From positions 930,001 through 994,000 of the forward strand of contig JBJLEF010000001.1 in assembly GCA_045565995.1 (NCBI GenBank): a stretch of 64,000 nt of DNA, written 5' to 3'. The translations under genes and the position numbers were made by a program. Below, piece after piece: positions 50,863-61,101 of this stretch. The notes under the pieces are model-generated. The model saw only the letters and a program-made list of their open reading frames with translations. It was not told where the DNA came from and searched no databases. The stretch comes from UBA721 sp002705165 (GTDB lineage: Bacteria; Planctomycetota; Planctomycetia; Pirellulales; Pirellulaceae). How positions within the stretch are numbered: the stretch's first letter is position 1; every line of letters begins with the position of its first letter.

Positions 50863-53199
50863 TCACCGTACCAGATCGATCTTATCCTCAGCCGTATGCG
50901 TACCTTGGGAATTTCGAATCGTCGCTCGCAGTATCATAGGCGCGTTTAACACTACATCTACAGTATCGGCAAACTGAATTTCAATCAGGCCATCATTCTG
51001 CTCTGCCGGAACGGAAATAGGCGTAGCGGACACCCCTTTTAGGTGGTTTGGCAAAATAATTTCAACCGTGACATCTCCTTGAAGCACACCCCGATTAACT
51101 GAAAACGGCAATCGCTGCTTATCTCCGGGCTGAAATTGTACAGATTCAATGGCGCTTGTGATGGACGACAAAGATGGCGAGATAAAGCATATAATCTGAT
51201 CGTTTTGCGCGCCTGACGAATGGCTTACACGATGTTGGGTTCCGTCATGATCAGTAATCATTGCAGACCCGCAGACGACCATCCGCGCTGTTCGACCCGG
51301 CTGCATCCAGGGTGCTAACTGAATAGCATATTTATATTGCTCCGCTCCGGCGGGAACAATAATCTTACCCCCCGTCACACCCTGCAGATGACGAATTTGT
51401 TTGTCCGCCATCGCAATTTCAATTGGCCCATCATATCCGGTCCTTTCGATATATAACATCTTTTCGAAAGTCGATCCCCGATGAGCATAGTTCGTATCAA
51501 ATGTTCCAAATAACTTAAAAGGCGTTGGAATCGCTATCGCCAGCTTGAGTTGATTAAATCCCTGCCAGGCTGCCGTCGCTGAAATTGCTACCTCTGTTCC
51601 CGGCTTACCCGCTTCATCATTGAGAATCGCGTTTCCGACCACGGTAAGATCATAAGTTGCAATGGCTATATGGCCATCACACTTCAGCGTCACCTCTGCT
51701 TCATTCTTATTTTGAGCTATGGTATTTCCTTCCACCGTTACGCCTTCCGGCAAACCTTGAAGCTCAAGAGCGATTTCTTCACTCAATCCACCAAGACGTT
51801 TGGCAGCCACCTTAAACTTAACGGTCTGTTCTCGCACAAGCGTCAATTCACTAGCCGGTAACGAAAGTGTAAATGACTTTGTCGATGTCGGAGCGGCGGC
51901 CGTCAATCGATAGCCAAAATTTAGTCCACCACGACTGGCAAATCGCTCGGTCACAATCAACCGATAAATGCCATCTTCCTTAAAGGCAAATGAGAAAGAG
52001 GAATCCGTGTTGCCTTTAGCCACATCATCATTTCTAACTAACGTCTCGCCTTCCGCATTCTGCAACGTGACAACGGAATCGAGATCCGAGCCAAACTCAG
52101 CCGCCTTTAAATCAAACTGAATCGTTTGCCCGGCGATACCTTGGACCGACCATTCGTCCTTCTGGCCAGGTTCTGTAATTTGTCCATTAAAGACCGCGGG
52201 GAATTGAATCAAAGCGGAAGCTTCTTTGTTGACCTCTGTTTCCAGATATTCAGGATACTCGCCGACCTGCAGTTCAAACCGTCCGCCATCTGGCAACTCA
52301 ACATTTTGCAGGGCTGTTTTGCTGGTTAACGGTATTTGATATGGGTCAGTTTTTAGTCCCTGGCCTTTCAAGTGGACGTTCAGTATTGCACCCCGTTGTC
52401 CACCAAAAGGAAAAACACCGTGGACAACCTGGCCATCGGTGATCGTTAACCGATAAACATAGTTTTGCAAACCGCCAAACTGGCTGTCATGGATACGTAC
52501 CTGATAAATACCTGTGGTGTCCGCTTGAAAACGGAGGAAGGAATCATTATCGAAATGGTCAATATTTTGGGCAACTAAATCACCTTTCCCACTAACAACT
52601 TCAATGTGTGAATCTAACGGGTACCCAAGTCTTGAGGACATCACTTCCACGGTATAGGATTTACCTTCTTCTGCATTAAACTGCCATACATCGACATCTT
52701 CGCGTGGAAAGATCCGGCCATTGATCGTCAACGGAAGTTCAACATCAACCGGTACAGGCGTTCCGTCAATTTCTTTTTCAACTATCTCGGGCAAATCGCC
52801 AACAACGAAAGACTGCGCTGGAACAATGCCCTGGCTCGTCCAGACTCGCCAATAGTGGATTCCTAGGGCTGCATCATTATCAACCGCAATCGTCGCAGCG
52901 TTATCAACCGGATAGTCCTCTTTCGCCTGGGAGGCAGGCATGGCGATACGCGGACCTTCGAACCATAATGTGTTGGGAAGTCGCTGAACCTCTGGCGATG
53001 CCTTGATCGACGTGCTCATAAACTCGAGAGGGGCACGGTCAAAAAGGTAGAATCCACCAATCTGAACATCTATTTTCGTTCCTCGCTGCGCACCGGCCGG
53101 ATAGATATATGAAATACCCGGAGCTTCAGCCTTAAGTTCACTGACCAGTGAAAAAGCCAGTACTCCGTAATAGAGATATTGTTTTAGAACACGCCACAT
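50863..53199 (-). CDS. Secreted PPC-domain protein (module B)
   Basis: This 778-residue protein has a signal peptide (YLYYGVLAFSLVSELKA) and an N-terminal IPT-like segment (ISYIYPAGAQRGTKIDVQIG). Two PPC (bacterial pre-peptidase C-terminal) domains follow. The first (about residues 155-250) has DVDVWQFNAEEGKSYTVEV and the second (about residues 335-430) has DEWSVQGIAGQTIQFDL. The rest is several Ig-like segments. It has no catalytic motif. PPC domains usually aid secretion or ligand binding, so a scaffold or binding role is likely. It lies between two DUF1501 genes. Confidence 0.88.
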   Translation of the reverse strand: MWRVLKQYLYYGVLAFSLVSELKAEAPGISYIYPAGAQRGTKIDVQIGGFYLFDRAPLEFMSTSIKASPEVQRLPNTLWFEGPRIAMPASQAKEDYPVDNAATIAVDNDAALGIHYWRVWTSQGIVPAQSFVVGDLPEIVEKEIDGTPVPVDVELPLTINGRIFPREDVDVWQFNAEEGKSYTVEVMSSRLGYPLDSHIEVVSGKGDLVAQNIDHFDNDSFLRFQADTTGIYQVRIHDSQFGGLQNYVYRLTITDGQVVHGVFPFGGQRGAILNVHLKGQGLKTDPYQIPLTSKTALQNVELPDGGRFELQVGEYPEYLETEVNKEASALIQFPAVFNGQITEPGQKDEWSVQGIAGQTIQFDLKAAEFGSDLDSVVTLQNAEGETLVRNDDVAKGNTDSSFSFAFKEDGIYRLIVTERFASRGGLNFGYRLTAAAPTSTKSFTLSLPASELTLVREQTVKFKVAAKRLGGLSEEIALELQGLPEGVTVEGNTIAQNKNEAEVTLKCDGHIAIATYDLTVVGNAILNDEAGKPGTEVAISATAAWQGFNQLKLAIAIPTPFKLFGTFDTNYAHRGSTFEKMLYIERTGYDGPIEIAMADKQIRHLQGVTGGKIIVPAGAEQYKYAIQLAPWMQPGRTARMVVCGSAMITDHDGTQHRVSHSSGAQNDQIICFISPSLSSITSAIESVQFQPGDKQRLPFSVNRGVLQGDVTVEIILPNHLKGVSATPISVPAEQNDGLIEIQFADTVDVVLNAPMILRATIRNSQGTHTAEDKIDLVR

Positions 53200-53222
53200 G
53201 GATCTGATTGCCCGCTTATAGA

Positions 53223-54560
53223 TTAGAAGAGTTCAGAGATAACGCGACCCGTGCCCGGGACAATGGGTACGGGGCGACCTTCGGGAGTAAGAAACTCTCG
53301 TTCAGGATCGATACCCATACCATGATAAATCGTCGCCATCAAATCTGCCGGCCCAAACGGTGTGGTTGCTGGCCGTTCGGCTCGCTCGTTCGAAGCACCG
53401 ATCACACGGCCGCCTTGGACCCCACCACCGGCCAGTGCAATGGCACAGCTCGGACCCCAATGATCTCTTCCCGCATCTTTATTAATACGAGGTGTACGAC
53501 CAAACTCACCTGTCACAAGAACCATAGTGGAATCAAGCATTCCCCGATCTTCCAGATCTGCAAGCAATGAGGACATGGCCGCATCAAGTTTAGGCAATAA
53601 TTCATTCTTAAGAACATGAAAGTTGTTATAGTGTGTATCCCAGTCAATATGGTTTACAAAGGCACAGCGAACGCCTGCTTGAATCAATCGCCGAGCCATC
53701 AGGCACGACTGGCCCAACATATTACGGCCATATTTTTCACGGACTGCCTCAGGCTCGCTATGAATATCAAAGGCCGCTTTCGTTGCTTCCGATGTCATCA
53801 GCTCAAAGGCTTTTTCCTGATAAGTACGCATGGCTCGTGCACCCTGATTGGCCTGCGTGATGGCCGACTGTTCGTATCGATTGATCGTTTTTAGAAGTGA
53901 CCGGCGGTCATTCAGGCGACGGGAAGCCACGGCGACCGGTGGTGCAAGATCCGGTACTTTAAAGTCCGGTGCGTTGGGATCCGCACCAACAACAAATGGT
54001 GTTGCGGCGGAACCAAGATAACTGGACCCGGCACTATTATGCATACGAGGTAAACAGACGTATGGTGGCACGCCGCCACGAGGTCCGAGCTCTTTACCAA
54101 TGACTGCGCCAACACATGGCTTTTGATTGTTGGGCTTAAGACCGCCATTGAATCCCGGCCCGGATGGATAGCCGGTCAGCATGAAGTGGTCGGCCTGCCC
54201 ATGGTTACTGTTTGCATGTCCAAAGGATCGAACAAGCGAAAACTTGTCATGTACTTTGGCCAGCTTAGGCAGGTGTTCACTAATCTGAATCCCTGGAAGA
54301 TTGGTTGAAACCGGCGTAAAGTCACCGCGGAACTCAGATGGAGCCTCAGGTTTCATGTCCCATGTGTCAATCGTAGATAGACCGCCCTGTAGAAACACAA
54401 TAATCAAAGACGTGTCTTTCGTGTCCACGCCACTGGCTTTTAAGCGTGCTTCATGTTCGAGAAGGCTGGGCAGAGTTAAGCCCATTCCAAACGCACCCGC
54501 TGCGCCGAAACGCAACATGTCTCGCCGGCGAATTCCGTCACAAAATCGTTGTTGAGTCAT
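53223..54560 (-). CDS. DUF1501 family protein, Tat-exported
   Basis: This 445-residue protein has a twin-arginine signal (IRRRDMLRFGAAGAFGMGLT). DUF1501 marks are TSLIIVFLQGGLSTIDTWDM, LGQSCLMARRLIQAGV, GEFGRTPRINKDAGRDHWGP and GGVQGGRVIGASNERAERPA. It lies 13 bases after the DUF1549/1553 gene (54574-56997) and 23 bases before the PPC gene, so the three are likely one transcript. The biochemical role is not established. It is the clearest example here of the DUF1549-DUF1501-PPC gene order. Confidence 0.93.
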   Translation of the reverse strand: MTQQRFCDGIRRRDMLRFGAAGAFGMGLTLPSLLEHEARLKASGVDTKDTSLIIVFLQGGLSTIDTWDMKPEAPSEFRGDFTPVSTNLPGIQISEHLPKLAKVHDKFSLVRSFGHANSNHGQADHFMLTGYPSGPGFNGGLKPNNQKPCVGAVIGKELGPRGGVPPYVCLPRMHNSAGSSYLGSAATPFVVGADPNAPDFKVPDLAPPVAVASRRLNDRRSLLKTINRYEQSAITQANQGARAMRTYQEKAFELMTSEATKAAFDIHSEPEAVREKYGRNMLGQSCLMARRLIQAGVRCAFVNHIDWDTHYNNFHVLKNELLPKLDAAMSSLLADLEDRGMLDSTMVLVTGEFGRTPRINKDAGRDHWGPSCAIALAGGGVQGGRVIGASNERAERPATTPFGPADLMATIYHGMGIDPEREFLTPEGRPVPIVPGTGRVISELF

Positions 54561-54573
54561 CTTCCTAAACCTC

Positions 54574-56997
54574 TTAATGGTTAAATAAGAACTCGAGGGA
54601 ATTCATCATACTCCAGGCAACATCTTCTAAGGCAAGTTGCCTGTCGTCTGAATTCTCTAAATGCCCGACAGCTGCTTCCAACTCTTTCTTCTCTGGATAG
54701 CGAGCAAAACATGTTAAATAAATTTCTTCTATTGCCTTCTTATTATCGGCAAATTGGGTGGCTATCGCCCTGATCCGCCCATCCTGATGATTTAGTTTTT
54801 TCTGGATCGCTGGTGAATTCAGGACGTGTAACACCTGACTAACCGTTGGTTCACTGACGCGCTCACATTCGCATGCGGTCGCACGTACCGGTCGACCGAA
54901 CACTTTCAGGAAATAATTCGGTACTGAGCTGTCCCACAGCTCGATTGCACGGCTACCTGCCGGGACTCCTTCGAATTTCTCGGGGCGACCGGTTACCTGG
55001 GAAATCGCATCCAGCATTACTTCTGCTTCAAGTTGTTTGAAAAGATAACGGGAATAGTTCTGTTCATCCCGTTCATTGGTCGGATTCACTTCAGGCGAAC
55101 GCTGATATGTTGCACTCATCAAAATGGTTTTTACCAATTGGCGGAAATCAAATTCGGATTCCACAAAATGATTTGAAAGCGCCTCCAGCAAGGCTGGATT
55201 CGTTGGTGGATTCGTCAGCCGAACATCATCAACCGGCTCAACAATGCCTCGACCCATGAAATGAGCCCAGGTACGATTAGCAACATTACGAGCAAACCAG
55301 GGATTTTCTGTCGCTGTCATCCACTCCGCTAGTACTAACCGACGATCGCCCTCAGGCGCTTGCTCCGGCATTTCTGTACCCAATGCATAAGCGTTTACGG
55401 ACTCGCCGGTACGCGGGTGCTTGGTGACCGGATTGCCACTTGTAAGCAATACTTCGCCCGCTTTGGATGTCTTGTATTGCAGCTGAGCAAAAAACGCCTG
55501 CATCCCAAAGTAATCTTTTTGTCCCCAACGGTCATAAGGATGATGATGACACTCGGCACACTCGATCCGCACGCCCAAAAACACCTGGCTGAACGTGCTC
55601 GCGCGTTTGGTCGCAGGCACGGCCTTGTAAAACAATCCTGCTGGTGATTCACGCAGTGGCCCCTCGGCAACCAGCAGTTCTCTGGCGAACTGATTCAGTG
55701 GTTTATTTTGTTGGAAGCTTCTACGAATCCAGTTGTAGTAGAGGTAAGCGTTTTCGTGGCCCAAAGCCAGTCGATCCACTCGTAACAAATCAGACCATTT
55801 CAAGGCCCAGTATGTACTGAATTCGTCCCGTATTAAAAGTTGATCAATTAACTGCTCGCGTTTGTTCAATTCATTCGATGCCAAAAATCCTCGTGCTTCC
55901 TGCGCAGTAGGCAGCGTACCGATCATATCAATATAAACACGTCTTAAAAACTGTTCGTCATCACAGTCACCTGAAGGCAGAATATTGAGTTTCTTTAGAT
56001 TATTGAGAACATGATCGTCAATAAAGTTGAGCTGTCGTGATCGAGGGAAGGATTGGATTGGCTCCTCACGAGGAACAAAAACATGAAGCACATCGACTTG
56101 GCCCATATAAGTGGCCATCACCGCCGCTGTTCCCGGGGACTGGCCGGCCGTAACGTGGCCAACGGCATCAACCACTGCCTGGTTGGGCGAGTTGGTCTGA
56201 AATTGAGTGAGTTCCGTTACATCCACCTGTCGACCATCAGAAAGCGTCGCCATCGCTCGCAACTGCTGCGTCTCGCCCATTTTGAAAATTCTTTGTCGAG
56301 GTGTCATCTCCAACGAGACGATCGTGGCATCTTCTTCTGATCCAACTGGTAATCCCTGAGCAATCCAATCGCGAATCGTTCGATATTCCGGACGACTAGG
56401 AGAAATCGGAATCCCTCCTCCGTGCGGAGTTCCACCACTCATTTTGCGAAGCAACAAACTTGCCTGAGGTGAGCCGGGAAACACGCGACGACCGCGACCT
56501 TCCATCGCAATCGCCTGATAATCAGCCATCGGGTCAAAACCAAACACTGACAATTTAAAGCCGTTCTGGCCTTCTGCTTTTCCATGGCAGCCAGACGTGT
56601 TGCAGCTATATCGACTGAGGATGGGAATAATATCGTTTTCGAAATTAAGCGTAAGGCGGGCGTGTGTATGGCTTGTCTTGACCGGGACCACCACCCTCAA
56701 TTTGTCAAATTGAACGGTTACGGTCCCGTCACCATCTTTTCGGCTGCGAACGACACCTGATCGAGATACGCTGACATTACCTGATGAGAAACTATACTTG
56801 GCAAGATGCGTTAAGTCTGTTGGATTATCTTCAGCATCGTAACCGGTAACTAGCAATTGCATGGAAGAATCTTTGCCTTCCAATGAAACTTGTGCTGGTG
56901 TCACCGCGATGCGAGCATGCTCAGTCCCGTGAGCGCATACAGATAGAGTAAGCGTAAAACAAATACTGGCGACGAATAGTAGGCGGGGTCGTCTCAT
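54574..56997 (-). CDS. DUF1549/DUF1553 secreted protein with Big2 domains (module B)
   Basis: This 807-residue protein has a signal peptide (LLFVASICFTLTLSVCAHG). In order come a Big2-type domain (about residues 30-105), a cytochrome-like segment with CX4CH as SCNTSGCHGKAEGQNGFK (near residue 133), a second Big2 domain (about residues 230-310), and DUF1549 with a CX2CH as CAECHHHPYDRW (near residue 480). DUF1553 ends with the Cys-rich block RATACECERVSEPTVSQVL. CX4CH is a variant haem-attachment spacing known from some multihaem cytochromes. Whether haem is bound here is not shown. It is paralogous to the gene at 61102-63555. Confidence 0.92.
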   Translation of the reverse strand: MRRPRLLFVASICFTLTLSVCAHGTEHARIAVTPAQVSLEGKDSSMQLLVTGYDAEDNPTDLTHLAKYSFSSGNVSVSRSGVVRSRKDGDGTVTVQFDKLRVVVPVKTSHTHARLTLNFENDIIPILSRYSCNTSGCHGKAEGQNGFKLSVFGFDPMADYQAIAMEGRGRRVFPGSPQASLLLRKMSGGTPHGGGIPISPSRPEYRTIRDWIAQGLPVGSEEDATIVSLEMTPRQRIFKMGETQQLRAMATLSDGRQVDVTELTQFQTNSPNQAVVDAVGHVTAGQSPGTAAVMATYMGQVDVLHVFVPREEPIQSFPRSRQLNFIDDHVLNNLKKLNILPSGDCDDEQFLRRVYIDMIGTLPTAQEARGFLASNELNKREQLIDQLLIRDEFSTYWALKWSDLLRVDRLALGHENAYLYYNWIRRSFQQNKPLNQFARELLVAEGPLRESPAGLFYKAVPATKRASTFSQVFLGVRIECAECHHHPYDRWGQKDYFGMQAFFAQLQYKTSKAGEVLLTSGNPVTKHPRTGESVNAYALGTEMPEQAPEGDRRLVLAEWMTATENPWFARNVANRTWAHFMGRGIVEPVDDVRLTNPPTNPALLEALSNHFVESEFDFRQLVKTILMSATYQRSPEVNPTNERDEQNYSRYLFKQLEAEVMLDAISQVTGRPEKFEGVPAGSRAIELWDSSVPNYFLKVFGRPVRATACECERVSEPTVSQVLHVLNSPAIQKKLNHQDGRIRAIATQFADNKKAIEEIYLTCFARYPEKKELEAAVGHLENSDDRQLALEDVAWSMMNSLEFLFNH

Positions 56998-57102
56998 GCC
57001 TCTATTCTAGCCTAATCTCGGCAAGAACCTAAATAGAAACTACGAGAAGCACCTCTCGTTTCTCGCTATCAGCTAGACAACCCGCCTACAGAATGAAGCC
57101 AT

Positions 57103-58101
57103 TCATTCTGCCTTAGGCCAAAGCGCATAGCCTTCGACTTTCGTTCTAACTTGCCAAAGAGTTTTTCCAGCCGTAATAAACAATGTCTTCATATCGGAGC
57201 CGCCAAAGCAACAGTTTGTTACCATATCCTCTGGTACTCGAATGATCCCTTGTAATGTTCCATCCGGTGAAAAAACATAAACGCCTGCTGGGTTGTCGAG
57301 GTTTTGATTCGGATACTTACGGTTGGCTCCCGCCGTAACATATAGATTTCCCTTGCTATCCATACACATGCCATCACCGCCACGACCTTCACCAAAATCA
57401 TGCAACTCCTTGGGTTTGCCGGTAGGGAGCCCGGCCTGGTCAAGATCGAACACCCAGAGTTTTCGCTGAGGAACAATGGGGTTGTTATCTACCACGTAAA
57501 GTGTTTTCTCATCCTGACTGATCGCAATGCCGTTAGGGCGGGCAACAATCTTATTGTCCAGCACCTGCACAAGGCCCGTGCCATCTGAATTTACCCGGTA
57601 GACGCCTTCTACGCCATCAAGTTCAAGCATGCTACGGTCTGGTGAATAGTATGGATCCGTGAAATAGATCCGGCCAGATTTGTCGATGCACAAGTCATTA
57701 GGGCTGTTAAACCGACCTCCTTGGTAATTATCGACAATGACCGTTTGCTCTTTGCTGATCGGATCAATACGCACGATTCGACGACCACCAAGCCCACCTT
57801 TTTCGTTCCCCTGACAAGCTACAAGGAAACCTTTGGAGTCAAACATTAACCCATTAGCGCGACCACTAGGACGAAGAAACGTATCGGCAATTGCTGCTCC
57901 TGGGGACAGCCGCATGATTCTATTATTTTGGATGTCGGTATAGAAAACGCTACCGTCACGATGGTATGCCGGACCTTCGGTGAAAACTAATTCATTGACG
58001 GATGTTACTTCTGAATCAACAACGGAAGGAGCATCCTGTGCCTGACCTGCCTGTGACAAAGCGAAAGACAATCCAAACAATAAGATGGCGGTAAATTTCA
58101 T
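57103..58101 (-). CDS. Secreted SMP-30/gluconolactonase family protein
   Basis: This 332-residue six-bladed beta-propeller has a signal peptide (AILLFGLSFALSQAGQAQ). Family metal-site residues are visible: Glu in VFTEGPAYHRDGS, Asn in RFNSPNDLCIDKSG, Asn in RPNGIAISQD and Asp in GRGGDGMCMDSKGN. Relatives hydrolyse sugar lactones such as gluconolactone. A role in processing sugar lactones released at the cell surface, perhaps from the exported oxidoreductases, is inferred. It lies between the metallophosphoesterase and DUF1549/1553 genes, with about 100-base gaps on each side. Confidence 0.9.
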   Translation of the reverse strand: MKFTAILLFGLSFALSQAGQAQDAPSVVDSEVTSVNELVFTEGPAYHRDGSVFYTDIQNNRIMRLSPGAAIADTFLRPSGRANGLMFDSKGFLVACQGNEKGGLGGRRIVRIDPISKEQTVIVDNYQGGRFNSPNDLCIDKSGRIYFTDPYYSPDRSMLELDGVEGVYRVNSDGTGLVQVLDNKIVARPNGIAISQDEKTLYVVDNNPIVPQRKLWVFDLDQAGLPTGKPKELHDFGEGRGGDGMCMDSKGNLYVTAGANRKYPNQNLDNPAGVYVFSPDGTLQGIIRVPEDMVTNCCFGGSDMKTLFITAGKTLWQVRTKVEGYALWPKAE

Positions 58102-58203
58102 AGCTGTAACCTATTACACCTTAACCAAGGGGAATTAAACTTCTCAAAGCGTTCATTGTAAACGTAAAAATCTTGATGTGGGACTCACTCCAGTACCACC
58201 TGT

Positions 58204-58956
58204 TTAAAAACGAATGACTTTCGTTTCATAGGAACCGTCGGGATTGAGATTGAAAGTGCGAAGCCCGGGGGCACTGGCGTCGACAGCAAAGTCGTGAGAA
58301 TTTGGTTTGAACTGCACGCAGGTACTGGGCGTCGTAAAGACATCCGCATGAAAAAGCTGAGTGTAAAACTCCTGATGCACATGTCCACAAATCACAAGTT
58401 TGATCTGCTCAAAATCTTCAACCAGATTAGCAAAAATACCTAACGAAGCTAGCGACAATTGATCAATCCACTGACTTCCAACAAACACCGGAGGGTGATG
58501 CATGAAAATGGCCACGGGGCCAGTACGCGTCGAAACCGTCTCTCGCAACCACCCCCATTGCTCCCCAGCCAAATCGCCCTCGACGGCCCCTTCAATGAGT
58601 GTATCTAAGCCAATTAAAGTCCAACCATTGAGTTCATCCAGGAACGAAACGCTTTCCGGATCCTCTCGAATAATTGAAGAAAAAACGTTTTGCATTGGTG
58701 CTCGAGTGTCATGGTTTCCAGGAATCACTCGCAGGCGATCATGCCAAGGAGCGAGTGCGTCAAACAGTTCCTGGTATACCTCTTCGCCTTCGTCATGCAC
58801 CAAATCACCAGTCACGATCAGCCGCTCGCAATCGTTATGATATTCCAACAGATACTTTGTCATTTTAAGAAAGGCCGCGCGTGTATCATGTTCGAGCAAA
58901 AGCGATCCATCCCCGGCAACAAGATGGAGGTCTGTAATTTGAACAATCTGAGACAT
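58204..58956 (-). CDS. Calcineurin-like metallophosphoesterase (CpdA-type)
   Basis: This 250-residue protein has all blocks of the class III cyclic-nucleotide phosphodiesterase family: ITDLHLVAGD (DxH), VTGDLVHDEG (GD), VIPGNHDTRAP (GNHD), FMHHPPVFVG (H) and ICGHVHQEFY (GHxH). It lacks a signal peptide, so it should be cytoplasmic, unlike its neighbours. Its relatives (CpdA, GpdQ) hydrolyse cAMP or phosphodiesters. The gene starts 8 bases after the stop of the upstream PPC gene, an unusual place for a cytoplasmic enzyme. Confidence 0.9.
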   Translation of the reverse strand: MSQIVQITDLHLVAGDGSLLLEHDTRAAFLKMTKYLLEYHNDCERLIVTGDLVHDEGEEVYQELFDALAPWHDRLRVIPGNHDTRAPMQNVFSSIIREDPESVSFLDELNGWTLIGLDTLIEGAVEGDLAGEQWGWLRETVSTRTGPVAIFMHHPPVFVGSQWIDQLSLASLGIFANLVEDFEQIKLVICGHVHQEFYTQLFHADVFTTPSTCVQFKPNSHDFAVDASAPGLRTFNLNPDGSYETKVIRF

Positions 58957-58964
58957 CAGTGTTC

Positions 58965-61085
58965 CTACTTAGCTGGTTCTTGTTTCGGTGTCGTTGTAAT
59001 GAATAACGGTTCGCTCGTGTAGGTCGCCTTCATGACAAAATTTAACGACACGTTAGCCATGATACAGAACTGCTGCCGTGCGGCCAGCTCTAATGTATCG
59101 TCGGCCACCAACGTGACGTGGCCCTTCAATTCCCCTGAAGTCAACAGAATCTTACTCTTGTTCCCATCCATTTTTACGCCTTTAGGAAGTGAATTCCCCC
59201 AAATCGCACCGAGATGCTGATAAATCACGTCAAGTGAAACATTCGCATCAAACCCTTCTGCTCGCTCCAACTCGACATCGATCTTTACTTCTTCACCGGG
59301 CTTTAGGTTTATTTCATTCGTACTTACTTTTACCTTCCGAATATCACTTGGCTTTTGAATTGATAGGGTAAACACATCAACGGGATAGTGGTTACGCCCA
59401 CCCCCAGGCATATAGGTTTCCTGATAAGGAACTGCCTCAATCAATAGCTCCGTATTCTGGCCTTCATCACCCTCCAAAACAGCACTGCCATAGATTCGTG
59501 CATGTTGTGCGTCCAAAGGTGCGTCTCCATTCGACGTAAAGACAATACAACCATCCTGTCCGCTTGCCAGAATCTTTCCCGTGGCAGCCTGCATGCCCGC
59601 TGGTAAATTATCGGCATGCAGTTGAATATCTCCGGTAAACCCATTGAACCGTTTTGCCCGAACAAAAAGCACACCTGATGTACCAGGGCTCGTAAGAGTT
59701 TTATCTGTATCCAAGGTCAATTCAAATGTCGGAGCACTCCGGCTAATTTCAATCGCATAAACATATTCCGGCCCGCCACGAAGGTGACGGTCGTATATTG
59801 AAACATGGTATACACCATCTTCCGGCACCGCAAAATTATCATATCTTGAGTCCCAGTTCGAACGACGGCCAAACGTATAGTCGTCCGCAGCATATAACCG
59901 GGTACCCTCTGCATTTTCAATCGAGATAAAACTGTCAAGCTGCGACTGACTACGACGGGCAATCACTTCAAAGGTAAGCGTGTCGCCTTTCTTCGCCTCA
60001 AAACTGAAGTAATCAATGTCTGCTTCTTTATCCATACGCCCATTGACAACGGATGGCACTTCAATTCGTTGAGCATTTTCGACAGTATCATTGTCATCGC
60101 CCGCTTCGTTCATGACCTTTTCTTGGCTGACATAGACCGGGATTGGGTCATACAGTCCTCCATCGTCAGATCTCAGTGAAAGCCATTGACGTCCCTTGTC
60201 CAACGTCAGGGGAAATGGATCAAACGTCGCTTTCGTCCCGTCATCTAGACTTTCGCCAATGAGGTCAAACGTAACCGGTTGATCCGCCGCAATGGCCAAG
60301 GGAAAGGCATTGGTGGGAAAAGCCCGGTCGATCACTTCGATAGCGTAATTCCAATAAGCGTTAGATTTGTAACGTACATCCCGGACCTCCAAAAAGTATT
60401 CGCCAGTCTGTGGAATCTCGACAACAAAGTATGGATCCGCGGCAAAATAGTTGTCACAAGCTGCGACCGTCGACCCTAAATGATTTTTCAAGGTAACGAT
60501 CGGATCGGCATGTGTTTGAAGGTCATGAATACGGTCCTGCAATCTCATGCAACGGCAGTGAATTACCAATCGCTGCCCAGCTTGCCCTTTAAACTTGAAG
60601 TAGTCCAGATCCTCCGCCTTTTCGAAAACTCCTGTCAAAGTCGAAGGAACCTGAAACTCTTTAGCTCCTTCCATCGTGTCAGTACTAACATCATCCCAAA
60701 CGACAGTATCACGAGTAATTACAATCTGACCTACCGTTGAAACCCCCCGGTCTGTAAAGATTTTAAAATCCCGAACACCCGGCTGAGCATCGGGATTAGC
60801 GGTGAATTTAATCGTCAGACTGGTCAGTGAGGGCTCTGCCACTTCTTCCCCGTCTTTTGACTCGGGTGGATCCGGATGAACCACGACACCTGTAACGCCA
60901 TCTCCGGCGACCATGACCTTATTCGCACCCCACATACTGGAGCGTGACTTGACCACCATCTCTGAACTGGTACCTACCTGAATAGCGACTGGCTGCAGCG
61001 TCATCAGCATCGGGTAAGAGGTCTGCGCGAGGCCGACCGGCACCATCCAAAGTAAAATCAGCAGGCTGCTAACAAATTTCATCAT
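58965..61085 (-). CDS. Secreted PPC-domain protein (module A)
   Basis: I took the ATG at 61085 (MMKFVSSLLILLWMVPVGLA, a signal peptide); the ATG at 61082 is equally possible, and the longer frame to 61130 overlaps the upstream gene. The 706-residue protein has an IPT-like N-terminal segment and two PPC domains (about residues 155-265, with DLDYFKFKGQAGQRLVIHC; and about 345-445, with DIDYFSFEAKKGDTLTFEV), then Ig-like parts. It has no catalytic motif. It lies 16 bases after the DUF1549/1553 gene and resembles the module B PPC protein at 50863-53199. Confidence 0.88.
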   Translation of the reverse strand: MMKFVSSLLILLWMVPVGLAQTSYPMLMTLQPVAIQVGTSSEMVVKSRSSMWGANKVMVAGDGVTGVVVHPDPPESKDGEEVAEPSLTSLTIKFTANPDAQPGVRDFKIFTDRGVSTVGQIVITRDTVVWDDVSTDTMEGAKEFQVPSTLTGVFEKAEDLDYFKFKGQAGQRLVIHCRCMRLQDRIHDLQTHADPIVTLKNHLGSTVAACDNYFAADPYFVVEIPQTGEYFLEVRDVRYKSNAYWNYAIEVIDRAFPTNAFPLAIAADQPVTFDLIGESLDDGTKATFDPFPLTLDKGRQWLSLRSDDGGLYDPIPVYVSQEKVMNEAGDDNDTVENAQRIEVPSVVNGRMDKEADIDYFSFEAKKGDTLTFEVIARRSQSQLDSFISIENAEGTRLYAADDYTFGRRSNWDSRYDNFAVPEDGVYHVSIYDRHLRGGPEYVYAIEISRSAPTFELTLDTDKTLTSPGTSGVLFVRAKRFNGFTGDIQLHADNLPAGMQAATGKILASGQDGCIVFTSNGDAPLDAQHARIYGSAVLEGDEGQNTELLIEAVPYQETYMPGGGRNHYPVDVFTLSIQKPSDIRKVKVSTNEINLKPGEEVKIDVELERAEGFDANVSLDVIYQHLGAIWGNSLPKGVKMDGNKSKILLTSGELKGHVTLVADDTLELAARQQFCIMANVSLNFVMKATYTSEPLFITTTPKQEPAK

Positions 61086-61101
61086 CAATTTCCCAAACTC
61101 T

